A stretch of DNA of 64,000 nt from Typha latifolia (Eukaryota; Streptophyta; Magnoliopsida; Poales; Typhaceae). Positions 48,786-62,200 of this stretch are shown piece by piece; position 1 is the stretch's first letter, and each line of letters opens with the position of its first letter. Location: contig CM034100.1 in assembly GCA_019914945.1 (NCBI GenBank), forward strand, positions 14,023,096-14,087,095, given 5' to 3'. The translations under genes and the position numbers were made by a program. Below the pieces are notes generated by a model. The model was not told the origin of the DNA. It was given only the letters and a program-made list of their open reading frames with translations, and did not search any database.

Positions 48786-50235
48786 GATTCATGAGGTTTT
48801 ATTCTATAATCTAATTTTAGCTTCCTTTTAGATTCGTTCTGTCGAGACAACTCGCCATTGTCATGGATTATGGCCTCTATCATCTTCCCTCTATTTTAGA
48901 GACGCAGACGGGGAACGGGTTTAAACCCGTTAGATTAGTCGGGATCCGTACAGTACAAAGCTTGCAGAGTAGCGAGAGTTGTTGACCAAAATAAATTTAT
49001 TTTTTTACTAAAATATATCACTATATACTAGAATATATTTATTTTACTGTAGCATTAAGTAAAACATTTGACTGTTAAGTATTTTACTTAAATTACTGAT
49101 AGATCAATATTTTCTTAAGTAAAATACTAAACTTATTAGCATTTTTATTAAAATATTTTAAATAATGGCTTAAATAAACAGTTTTTGATACTAAGTTTGG
49201 GAGTGATTTATTTTGATAAATAACTTAAAAATTTTATTTTGATTAAGTCTCGAACTCAATTAGTTAATTTTATTTATTAGTCTTATTTTTTAAAAGTAAA
49301 TTTTATTTGATTATTTGATTATTGAAAGTTTAATGATTCCTGAACCAATTCAAAATGATTTCTAACCTCAAAGCAAACAAACAAACGGTCAGATTTAGAC
49401 TCCATGACTTCAAAAAACAGAGATACCAATATATATATGCACAGCATAATATATGCAAACATAGTATTAAATTATTGGAGTCTTTATATTTAGAATCCTA
49501 TTGGGTTTTTTAGATACAATTATAAGATCTCTTAGGTCTCATAATTTTTTCGTCATCCACGTAATACTTTACTGATTAATTTAGAAGTCATCAAACAACT
49601 AAATGTAATTCTGAAAATTCATAAACTTTGAAATTGAAGCATGAATAATGAATCTTGAATCATTCCCAACCAGACTATGAGGAATGCCAAACTCATGGCA
49701 TTTTTTCAACATAAAATACCAGTAACTTGATGAAGTAATTAAATATCATAATCGTTTGCAAAGAAACTTTCACCAGAGGCTATGATATATCTACACTGCA
49801 AAATCATTCTGTTGCATAAAACTGCTGATGACTTAAGTAGCATATTCATCTAGCAGACAAACATATGATTGTAATTTACTTATAGTTGCTGTTTCATCTT
49901 TTCATCACACCGTCTTCTCATCAATGTTAGTTGCAACTACCCGTGAATTTCACACCAATAATGTGCACAGCGATTGAAATTGCAGAGGCCGCTTCACGTC
50001 CACAGCAATGTCATGCGAGTCTGACAATTGAAGGCAGCCTTGTGCTGCCATCCTCCGGCCGAATAGATATATCATCAGCAGTATTTTGAGGATAGTGATT
50101 CTGTCACTGGCTATCTGCAAGTAGTATAAACAAAGAACAGAGGGCACTAACAGCATGCTAACCCAAAGACTAAACAAGCTACTAAATTTATGCTGAATTT
50201 CAAAATTACCTTGGTGAGAGATGCAATTCACAATG
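48786..50235. other. Intergenic region: UVH3 promoter side and SCY2 3' flank
   Basis: About 1.45 kb. Next to UVH3 is a short less AT-rich stretch with an 18-bp palindrome (48914-48931). The middle is AT-rich. The right end is the SCY2 3' untranslated region. No gene is supported; the 98-codon minus-strand frame at 49950-50246 overlaps the SCY2 terminal exon in a different frame and is not coding. Confidence 0.6.
48914..48931. promoter_or_regulatory. 18-bp perfect palindrome upstream of UVH3
   Basis: AACGGGTTTAAACCCGTT is its own reverse complement and lies about 130 bp upstream of the UVH3 start codon. Each arm starts with AACGG, the core bound by three-repeat MYB (MYB3R) factors in mitosis-specific activator elements. 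Function is inferred only. Confidence 0.45.
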
Positions 50236-53200
50236 TTAAACACCATATCTCCTTAAAACCTTGCTTAGGGCTGGCATGACATTATATGCCTGGTAGGATC
50301 TTCTCAGTTCTATAATTGAACCCACCTGAAATGGACACAGAAATCCAAAATTGTACATTGTTAGAACTACTTTTAAAGTTATGATCACCCTGCGACAAAC
50401 TAACCCATATAAATGCCTACAAAATAAACATTAAAAGTGAAAAAGAAACACAGGATTGCAGCATATACTAAATTTCGAAAGAAAACTAAGAGATGCCATC
50501 GGATAATTTGAGCTATATTGGACTTTGATGGCCAACACTAATTGTGCACAATGTTGAAGGACTAAGAACTGCTATAAACCCTTCCATACTATAGGAAGGA
50601 TTATGTATCATCCATCTGGAAGTCTATAACCAAACAAGTGAAATGCTGTGGGGACTAGGACAATCAATTTTCTGACATTTTCTTATGTAGCAATCTTCCC
50701 ATTGTACACCCACTGTCAAGCAACTTTACTTCAATAAGAAGATATTTGCAAAAATGAAATACCATACATGTCAGTTGGGTGTTATCAGACTTCCATATTC
50801 ACTAAAAAGAAAAAGGAAGGCAAAGATACATCAAGGAAATATAATACATGTCAGTTGGACGTTATCAGACTTACGTCTAACACACACACACACACACACA
50901 CAAACAAGAACAAGGTAAAGATACATCAATGAAGCTTCAAAAATACTATGGAGATGGATATCAGGATGTTCACTTGTAATGCTGAACTCTAGGAGAGGTG
51001 TACTAAAGAGATCTTACATTTTTTATTTTGAGGTAAGGTGAGCAGAATCATTTTCATGATATTTTCCATCTTAAGTGTTAATTCATGAACTCTTCTGATG
51101 AATAACTACTTGTAAGTAAACAAATTTGAGATCCTGATCAGCCATTAAATCAGGTACATTATGAAATATTAAGAATTGCAAATAGATTTATTTGTACAAG
51201 AAAATGAAACCTAGAGCATTTTTTAACAGTGTTTTGTCAAAGTTAATTTGCAGAGTAGGTGAAATTTGAAAATACTTTGCAAACTAGTTATTGTCAGATC
51301 GAACAGAGTAAGGCATGTAGAAGTCCCTATCACAGTCAGCATTTCTACAAGTAGTCAATTGCTCCTATCGTTGCACTTGGAAGCAAAACTTTTGGCTGCT
51401 AAGCAGCAAAACAACTTAACAAGCAAAGAACTGTTGACCTCGTCAAACTATCAATAGATCTTTGCCTTTAAGAAGTAAGACAAATCCAGAGTAGGTGAAA
51501 ATTGGAAATACTTTGCAAACTAGCTGTTGTCAGATCAGACAGTAAGGCATGTAAAAGTCCTTATGGTAGTCAGCATTTCTACAAGCAGTCAATTGCTCCT
51601 ATCATTGCACTTGGAAGCAAAAAATTTGGCTGCTAAGCAGCAAAACAACTTAACAAGCAAAGAACTGTTGACCTCGTCAAACTATCAATAGTTCTTTGCC
51701 TTTAAGAAGTAAGACAAATGCAGGTTCTCTGAAAGGTACCTGCCGGGGCACAATCTGTGCCACCAAGAACACAAATCCATGGTTCGGGGCTTGTTCCATC
51801 ATCTTGACATGTTGATATATGTTTCACAATAAATTGAATTGCTAAAAGGAAATTCCAGAAAGAAATGGTAAATCATTTGATTTTTGTCATAGTACATAAT
51901 AGATGCACAAAGAGAATCACAGGTGCTTAAAACAGTACTTACAATTATTAATACTGATGTAAACCCTACAGCAAATCCCTCATTAATGCGTCTCAAATAA
52001 TGATCTAGCAATGTAGAGGAAGTAGCTAATAAACTTAATAGCAATCCTCCTGCAATCAATGAAAAGGTTAGTGGATTATAACAGTAAAATTTCATATAAA
52101 ACAGGAAATAAAGAAATATCCCAATAATAGGTCAATATTCTGAAAGTTAATATACCCCAAAAACGTGTTGATGCTTGAATATTTGTCAAATAATCTATTG
52201 TTGCTTTCCCAGGCTTTATCTTTGGTATTCGAGCACCCATTTTCGTCATGTAATCAGATATCTCTTTAGGTAAGTTCGCCTACATCAAAAATTCATTTTA
52301 CAACAGAATATAAACAGGACAAAGTTAAGCAACTCTAAAGAAACAACATTCTGGAAGATTGTCAGATGCTTTAACTCTTTTGTTCCAAAGATGTATAATA
52401 AGAAACAAATACTACTTCCATTATATCACATGACTAAGCAGTCCTTGATGATAATATTGCACATATAATCTTATGTTATACATTTACATCGTAGGGATAT
52501 TATATCACATGTATGATGTATATATATTTTCATAAAAGAGAAGACATCTCTCCCCCTTTCGTATCATGGAATCAGAGCCCTGTTTAGGTCTCGTCCTTTC
52601 ATTCTTTCTTTTCTTTCTCTATTTCGCCTGACTCTGTCGTGTGCTCTTATCGAACTCCAAACCCAAACAACTTTCTCCTCACACAAGAGTCCAGAGCAAC
52701 ATGAGATCATGCTAATTCTCTCACGCAGCAAATCCTCCTCGTGAGCAATCCTTCTCTAGGTGTACTCCTTTCATGAACATCTAGTCAACTTCTCACAACT
52801 CTTTGGATCGAAAAGGACTCTTCATTCACTGAAACTCTTGTCATTCGACTCCCAAATCAATGAGCCAATCGACCTCTTTTACTTTGCAAAGAAGTCCACC
52901 GCTGATCAAACTCTCCACATGCAGCAATTTCACAGCAATTTGGAAAGAATACTTATGTAGCAATTTTTCCATCACATTCAACACTTTCCTTCCTTCATAG
53001 TGAAATTCCTCACAAAGGAGTTGTTCTTGCAAGCCTCTTTCACATGTGCATATTGCACTCAAGTACTTCCCATTCCCTGCACCCTCAAAGTGTCTGACAA
53101 AATTGCTGAACAAACTCTTGTCACTGACATTGTCACTATTTGTTTGCCGAAAATATTGCCCTCAACTTCGATGAAATTATTGACTGAATCTCCTGTCATC

Positions 53201-56200
53201 AAAAGTAGGCAGGATAGAAATATGATAAGTCCATCACCAGGTCCCAAGCACAGGGGCCTTTATTGCGGTTGTCTAACTGTTGCATCGCTGTTATTACACT
53301 CATCTTCTTCTACTGTCATCATTGTCTCCCCTAGCTATTATTGCACATCATCTCCAAGGTCGTCATTGTTTTCTTTTTCTCATTGCTATCCAGTACTTGG
53401 AAGCGTTGCCAATACATCCATTTTACCATGATTACTGCTTCCCTATATCGTCTTTAACAGATTGAACAAACTCTTGTTCAACAAAGTCAGCTTCTCAGTT
53501 GTCTTCTGCAGCAAACGAAGGTCAGCTATGTCTACTTCTTAATCTGACTTTTCAGTCATGTCAGCCATCCCTAGTATAACTCTGATACTTAGATTGTGGA
53601 CTCTGATGCGACCTAGCATATGACACCAGATTTATCTATTTAGTTCTGAACATAAAGAAATCATTACTATGATCCTTTGACGCATTGAATGCACATCGCT
53701 CGTCATATCACCCTTTTAGAGGATACTCATTATTTTAGTGAGTTAGACAATCCCACTTCTCTTGAGCCTCCAACTTCCTTTGCCAGCTCTCGATTCCCCT
53801 GCTAAGTCCCACTATCAGAGGTCTAGATAATTCTTATTCTTCTCATCCTCCCATTACTCAAGTGTATTCTTGACGGGTCAGTTTTATACCTTCTACGATT
53901 GTGTCTCCTCCAGTCCACTCTATTCCATGACCATCTACGCCTCCATCACATGCCAGTAGTCATCACCATTCACAACATGCTATTCCTCATGTAGACCATG
54001 AGCCTATCTCTTATCAGGAAGCTGTTATTCATCCTGAGTGGCAATATGTTATAGCTAAGGAGTTTCAGACCTTTGGGCGTATTTAGACATAGGATGTCAT
54101 TCCCTTGCCGAGTGATGTTGACCCCATTAACTGCAAATGGGTTTACAAGATCAAATGATAACCTAATGGTTGTATGGAGCAGTAAAAAACCCGTCTTGTT
54201 GCCAGATATTTTAATCAGGAGTATAACATTTACTATAAGGAAACATTTGCTCACGTTGCTCGTATGACAACCATCGTACACTCCTCACAGTTGATGCAGT
54301 TCGTCGTTAGCCTTTATTTCAAATGGATGTGAAGAATGTCTTTCTCATGGCAATCTATGTGAAACAGTATATATGCAGTCTCTATCTAGCCCCTTTGTTC
54401 CTTTATCTCATGTATGTCGCCTCTAGCGAGCTATTTATGGACTCAACAGACATCTCGTGCTTGGTTTGAGCGATTTTATCATATAGTTACTAAGGTTGGT
54501 TATAATGAGAGTGCTAATAACTACTCTACATTTATGGGGTCCTCATTGCAAGGAATGAAGGATTTGAGATTGCTACATTAATTTCTGGGCCTTGAGATTG
54601 CTTAAGGCAAGAGAAGCATATTTGTATCTCAATAAGAGTACATCTTTGATCCATTTAGTCGGGTTGCTATATTCGATGACAAGATAGTTTGATACATCTC
54701 AGCTTCATGTGAAGCTTCTTCCTACAAATGGTGTGCCATTGGCAATCACACTAGATATAGATAGCTTGTGAGTCAGCTTGTCTACTTATATATCATTAGA
54801 ACATATCTCTCATGTTGTGAGCATAGTTAGTTTGTAATAGCCCTTTAAACTATTTATTATGCAGGGCACTTCTTCTATTACAAATTAAATCTGGATCGTT
54901 CTGGACATAAAAAAAATTGTGAGAATTTTTGTGTTGGTAGCCTCACGAGTTACAGATCTAATGGCTTTAGTTTTACGTAAATCGAAAATCCGGATGAAAA
55001 GTGAAAAATGAAACAACGAAGGAAGTTAAAATAAGGTGGTTGCAGGATAAAGATTGTGACTAAGGTTTAGAAACTTAGAAAGGTTCCGAGGTTAAGATAT
55101 CTACTTCGACTAAGCATATTGAGGTGTTGTGTGATTGTTTTTAGCTGGCATTATCAGTCTTCCTCACGTATCTTCTACTAAGTAGATAGTCGACTCTTTT
55201 ACTAAGTCACATCCGAGGGAGGGGTTGTTGTGGGTGTTTGATGTACATATAATCTTATGTTATACCTTAAGATATCATCACATGTATGATGTATATATAT
55301 TTTCATAATGAGAAAGAGAACCTCTCTCTTTTATATCAACCATGAAAAACTATCGTAACTAAGAAATGTAAGAGATCACTTTAGTAGACAAAATAGATCA
55401 AAACACATGACCAACATCACAAAGAGAAGAATGATGGTTCGGAGTATTGGCCCGATACCAAGACGAATCGATATTTGGCCTTATCAATTCGAAACTGAGG
55501 CCAAAACCAATTTTTCCTTAGTTTTGGCCCAATATAGGCCGGATCAATCTAGTATCAGCCGATATGTATCAGGGGTGATATCGGTCATAAACACAAGTTT
55601 ACCTTTTTTTCTTTTATACGGACTATAAGGTGAACACATTACAAATTGCATCTAACCTAACTAGAATTTGAGACATTAATTATTGATTTCTTGATGTCTT
55701 GAGCACCACATTTTATGTTTCCTTCCTATTTTTCTCTCATTTCCTTTCTATTTCACTCCATCTTTTTTTAGATTTTCTTTTAACATCCCTATGCTCACCT
55801 ATGTTGCAAAGATAGTTGTTAGCCTCATCTACAAGAGGCTTTCTACCATCTCTTTTTGCGGAAGTGATGATAGCAATGAACACAGATACTTCCTAAATGC
55901 ATCCGAAACAATATTAATTTTAGTACTTTCACAATTTGTATTTTGTTGTTACTATCTAATGTGAGTAAACTAGATTTTCTTATCTTTATTTTCCTTGACA
56001 TCTAATATATTTCTATATTATATATCAGTTTTTAGAATTTAAGTAGTTAAAAAATAGTCCAAGACTAATTTGGTTGATACGGCTGATATTGCCAATACAT
56101 ATCATTTTCTTCAATACCTGATACTAATACCGATACTTTAAAACCTTAAGAAAAAATCTGCATATACTACAAACCTTCCCTTTTATTGGATATCACCCTT

Positions 56201-59200
56201 GGAAGTCCCCTGACAGTCTTAGGCTTTAACAAGTTTATCCATATTGTAGGTTCATCTTTTAAATACACATTCAAGACATTTGGGAAGCCATTTTACTTTA
56301 ATGGGGATTGAGTCTGCCTACTCACAAAAACATTTATCACTGACAGCACCTGCTAGCCGCCAGGTTGAAAAAAGGGCAGAAAGACAAATAGAACAATGCC
56401 ACAGCATGTGCATTTGAAGTAAAATAAATCAAGGATTGTTGTGCATGGAATGGTCCTTGCCACATAGTGACCAGCAAGGAACATGCTGCAGAATGTACAA
56501 TACCGACTGAGAACATGACAATTTGTGCCAAGTGCCAACAACATATACTAGGCTGTTTGACATAGCTTGGCAAGTCCCCAACACCAGCAAGATGGTTTTA
56601 CAAAATTGCCTAGTGCTCAGTCAAGGCTTTAAACCTAAATATTCAGTCAATAGTTAATAAATAACAATTAATTTACAACATGGACAAATGCTGATCTTAA
56701 CCTCCATATTGATGAGTTTATGAATGAAACAAAGTTAAAGCCTTAATAAAATTTTTTTTTAAAAAAAAGCCTCTATATTGATGTCAGAAAAGGTTTCCCT
56801 GTATGGCAAACACATTAAAATTTTATTTTAGAAGACTAGTAGTTGACAACCTAGTATCCAGACACTAAGCAGCTGCCCAAGTAGAAGACTAATAGAAGCT
56901 AAATGAATCATTAGATTCCATCAATTCGAAAACTGGAACCTTCTCCAACCATTTCAATTTTAATGACATCCTACATAGTACATTACAAAATGCTAACGTG
57001 GAAGCTTAGGTGGTCCAAAGTACAGAAAAAGCAAGATCATTCTAAGGTGGGCCTAGGCCCCAAGGTGCCGTGGTGGCTGTTTCTTAAAGAAAGAACTAGA
57101 AAGAGTGAAAGATGAATAAGGAAAAAAGAAGGAAGATATAATAACATGAATTCAAAGATATCATGAAATTCCCAGGATTAAGACACTTACGATGTCAAAT
57201 ATATTGAATAGAAAGACGAAAAATGCATAAATCACATAATACACCCATGGATCTGCACCAACTGAAGACTTTGGATTCAGTGTCTCCTTTAAGGTTTCCC
57301 AAAATGGTGATCCAAAGATACTGCCAATAAAGATATTTGATGAGAATGATAGAAGAGCAAATTAGAACAAGTAATGGCAATGTCACAAAATATCAAGAGC
57401 TTAAATAACCTTGCCATAATGCCTGGAAAAGCCAACAAATAAGTTGTAGTAAGCACAGGCTGCATCCCAGTTGGATTTATGTTAAAGGGGATATAAGGCT
57501 CCACCTCTGTAACCGGTGAACCCTCATTCCTATGTGCCAAGACAGCAGATGTTTATGAGCAAGAATGGTGAACAAATGGAAAAGGAAATGGCCTACATGG
57601 CCTTGGCAGTCCTAAAAGCAATTTCTCACTCAAATTAATGTAGTAGAAGCCAACTTAAAAGCATAATAATGAAGCTTGGCTATCTTCATAAATTTGAAGT
57701 ACAAAAATAAAAGTGAAGTGTTTAGCATACTTCAAAGTATAGAAAAAGACATACAACCTTGTAGCAGAAGCCAACTTAAAAGCATAATACTGAAGCTTGA
57801 TCTTCCTACAACCTTCAGTAACAAGCACAGCCCACATAGTGACAATCGTGAAAATTCCAACTACTCCAAAAATGTAGGGCCAGCAACTAACCAGATTTCC
57901 TGAAGAAAGAAAATAACACTTAGAGAATTAGACAGATATTACAATGACAATATGAAAGCATAAAAGATTTGAATGAACCAAATGGAAAAAGAATGGTAGA
58001 TGATAAAGCTTTTCTATATTTGTCTACATAACCCCCATTTTAGTAGTATCAAGTATAGAACCTGGTTTGGAGTTTGGACAGAAAATTCGAATGACATGCT
58101 TGTTGTATGATATTAACATGCAACAATTATCATGGTTTATTATGCTGAGAAGCCACAGGAACACATAGTGGGAATGTGGCCCTACATGAGAACAATGGTC
58201 TTGTCATGGTTGAAGCTGCAAGGGGCATGTGCATCGTGCACAAACTCAAAGATGACATTAAAGATGGGGATAGAATTATAGAAAGCTGCTTGGGACACAT
58301 GATCCTGGAAATATAGGAAGTCGAGCAGAGAACACCAAGACGGTGCTCGAACTCAAGGAGGAAAATTTTGATAAGGTAAGACACTGCTTGCACTTTCCAC
58401 TTTTTAAAGGTAAATCCTTTCCCCAACCCCTGACAAAGTACTGTTAAAGAAAATCTTGTAGTACAAGTGTTGATTAAAAGCAGTAGCATAACGTACCTGA
58501 AAACTGAGATAACATCTTGTACAATGTATCTGTATAACCAGTCAATATGCTGGCACAAATTATCAATGATGAACCATGACCTGCAATACAAGAATTGGAT
58601 ATAAACAGAATTGTCTTCCACCAAACCAAATACTGATGAAGTCTTTGATGAGTAATGGAAACAAGAAGCACCAGACATGACAAATAACAAAAACCAAAAC
58701 ATCAGAATGCAGAAGTTGACTATCAACAGATGGCATGTTTCGTGCTGGTCCAGACTCATATTGCTCTGCGATACTCTAAAAAGACCTTACCTGGAAAATT
58801 ATGAAACCGGCATGGAGGCCAGTGGACCAGACAAATGATAGAATACATGAAGAAGATATAATAAAAGCATATAAACTTTTTTACACTATCAGTTAAGACT
58901 TCTACAAAAGACTGGATCGTAACAAAAGTGGGATTCCTTTAATCAAAATTTATCTACTTATCATTTTCTGCACAGCTGCAGCACATCCAGTTAGCAGCCC
59001 ATCGTCACACCTTTTACACTCATAAAGTATTGCATTTGCAAGTGTAACATAGACCTTTCACCATCATACTAGATCTCATGAAATAGAAAGGATGATGCAC
59101 AATATTTTTTCCATCTTCCTTCCCTTTCCTATTTCTTGAACATGAATGACTGTATTCAACTAAAAAAGTGGCCATACAGTTCAATTGTAGTTAAAGGACA

Positions 59201-62200
59201 AAAGAGGATGTAGTAAGTTCATATCTGGAGCACAGAAGATGATAATACGATATCAACGTGGTTAATGGATGGGTATGATTTATAAAGAACATTGGAAATT
59301 TGTAATACACAAAATAAGTAAATAACATTTAAGCAATTTACACCACCTTTACAACAACAGGAAATGTACACATATCAAGTAGTGATCAATTACAGTGCCC
59401 AACTTTGTCTGGATGTCAAGAATGGTGCTTCATTTCTACTTCCAAATATAGTTGATAGTTTTACACCATCTACAAAGAATGTTGATATCAATTAAAATAC
59501 CGGAGCAACTTTGATCGGAAGTGCAAGAGATCTCAAGTTCATCATAGTGTTCTCCCCGTCAAATCATATCTGCTAGCATCATCTCATTTGTAAAGAATGC
59601 TGAGGTGAGCATATGTAACTATAAGCATCTATTTCCTGTGACAAAGGAACCATTCTAAAATATCGAACAATGGGTAGAATAGTGTGAAACACTACCACTA
59701 TTACTTGATTTTGCATTTTTTTTTTAGTTACCCTAATTGTGAATATAGTGGAATTGTTCATCCTTTCATAAATAATGAACTTGAAAAGAACAACTTAAAA
59801 AAGAGACAGCTGAACTGAAAGAGAAATTGTCCAAAACATAGAAATGCCATTGTAAAATAAGCATAAAGTTTTATCTGGAAAACTCACTGAGCTAGAGATG
59901 TAAGTTGGTTTTAGGAAAAGAGGAAGAAACATAATTTTCGATATACTCCACTGATATAGTTCCTCAAAACAACAGACTAGTCAATGAACATAGGATCAAT
60001 AACAAGTTAAAATTGTACACTGGCACAAAAAAAGAAGGCATCGTAATGAAATTCTTTAATAGGAAAGTTACCAAATCCTGATTCTGATATCGTGTCACAG
60101 ATCCATGTTATAGACATCGCACCGAGAACTAATAAGAAGCTTGTCACAATAACATGCTTGATTCTGAAACAAAGAGATCACAATAAAGAAAATTTGAAGA
60201 TGCTATTGCTCTCAATAAGAATTTCACATCAAACTAAAAGGAAGGTATAATATTTTATTCATAAAATCATGAAAAATAAGCATTTCAGAATAACTTAGTA
60301 GATATAGTACATTGTGATGTCCACAAACAAAGAAAAAATATACCAAATTTATTATTAGAAGAAATAAACTTAACTCCACTCATAAGCATGAAAACTTAAA
60401 AAATAAGGTCAGTCACAGCAAGAGAATTTGCTTATTGTGAGATGGGAAGAAGGAATAGCATTAGAAAGTTGTTAACTTTTATACACAATTAGCTCTATCA
60501 AGTATCAATCTCCCAACATCCTCGTTTCCTTGGAATGAGCATTCACACAAGTCTATAACCAACAGATGGCACAAATGTAGTCTCAAAATAAAGTTTTCCC
60601 TTCCAAATTAAGAAATTTTAACTTTCTCTCCTGCAAATGGTCTGCAGGTTGTCCCTTGAATTCAAGGAGCTATTTTTAAAATGTTCCTCAGTATTACAGT
60701 TCATCAATTTCAGTATGGTTATTAATTTTTATTAATGATTATCATTCCTGTGTAACTTATATTTGATGTAGCATTTGTCCTAGTATTCCACTTAATTTTT
60801 CTTTATCTTATTTATTCCAACTCTTAATTCTGTACTACTGTTTCAAGGACTAATCTCAAGTTTGTCCATCTTATCAGCTAAATAAAGATTGTTTGGAAAT
60901 TATATATATATATCAATATCTCTGTTCAGTACTTCACCTTAGAAGCATTGTGCTCTGAGAAACAGATAGAGAACATGATCAGAAGCATCAAGCAGTGATT
61001 TTATAACCTCATGGTCCTTCCACACAGCTTTTGTTTGCACGTCAGTTCCCAGTCCTAACTAACTATTTTGCATCACACAACCTATAAAAGAAAGCCATAT
61101 AACTAGGCAATTTTCGACAGTAAATTCTGAAAGGTTCATTTATCATATATAGAGAATCACATGTTTTACTTCCAATGCACCAGCAGAGGATTTCTTAAGT
61201 TTATGAAGCAACAGAATGAAGATTCAACCACGAGTAAAATTCATATCACCTGTAACTGGCAGCATATATTGAATACTGGAGTGAATAACAAGAAACAATG
61301 ACAGCACCCAGTATTGCAAAACCCAATGAGGTCCACCATCTGACAGTTGGAATAGATTAATTCAATAGATTGTCATGGTGAAAAGAAACAGCGTAATTTT
61401 AAAATAAGGATCAGTCTCACTGCTCGAGATGGATAATTAGACACACATATAGCCTTTGATCTTCTCATGGCCATCTAAACCTTCTTTTCGTAGCTTTACT
61501 AAAGATGGAACAACATGGCACAGCACCTGTTTATCAGATTCATAAGTTATTGGTAAATTGTAGAGATATATGCTAGATGTAAAGATTTTTTTCTCATATC
61601 TTTCAGACACCAAAAACACTAAGAAAAAAGTTTAGAAGCTATTATTCAGTATGACACGTTGAAGAACAGTAAATTAGAACTATAAGTGAAAACATTTAGA
61701 TAAGGAAAAAAAAAACTAATTCTAACTTTCACTGTAAATACGAGTAAGTGAAGAACCAAATTGGTCACCGCAGAAACCTCAGATTTCAGTTCACTTCCCT
61801 TTTCATGTTTCTTATAGAAATAAATCAGAAACTTTTAGTTGTGTGCTAAACACAACTAATTGGGTAAAAATCTATTCCTAAAGGTGTTATATAGTGGCCT
61901 TAGCTTACAGTAGAAGGCAGCAAGAAGGAAATAAGATGAAAGATGGATATAGGAAAAGTAAAAGATCTTACAATCTTCAGTAAGAAGATAAAGGTCAACC
62001 TATTTCCCGTCTGATAAAGTATGCAAACCTAAGGAAACATTTAGGAAGATATATAAAGCAGCATAAATCCACTAGGAAAAGCAACCAATGTGAAGCCACT
62101 TTGAAAAGGAAATAGGGGGGGCAGCAAGTTTTTTGCCAACTTGTCTTCTTTCTCTTATTTTTCCCCTCCCAAATCTCGCTTCCATTTCCTCCAGGCAATA

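Larger units (their letters stand above)
50326..51942 (-). other. SCY2 last intron with a tandem duplication
   Basis: A 1.6-kb AT-rich intron between the TSVLII exon and the final exon. It contains a CA microsatellite, a direct duplication (51251-51720), and a short repeat (ACATGTCAGTTGG(G/A)(T/C)GTTATCAGACTT) at about 50767 and 50847. Confidence 0.7.
52280..57190 (-). other. SCY2 intron enlarged by a copia remnant and a dispersed repeat
   Basis: A 4.9-kb intron. It contains a decayed LTR element (about 52441-55338) and a dispersed repeat (55436-56145). From about 56150 to 57190 I see only AT-rich intron without a feature. Confidence 0.75.

Noticed and set aside
53000..53431. 143-codon plus-strand frame in the SCY2 intron
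   Set aside because: Lies inside the decayed copia element, Ser/Leu-rich, no copia domain in this frame.
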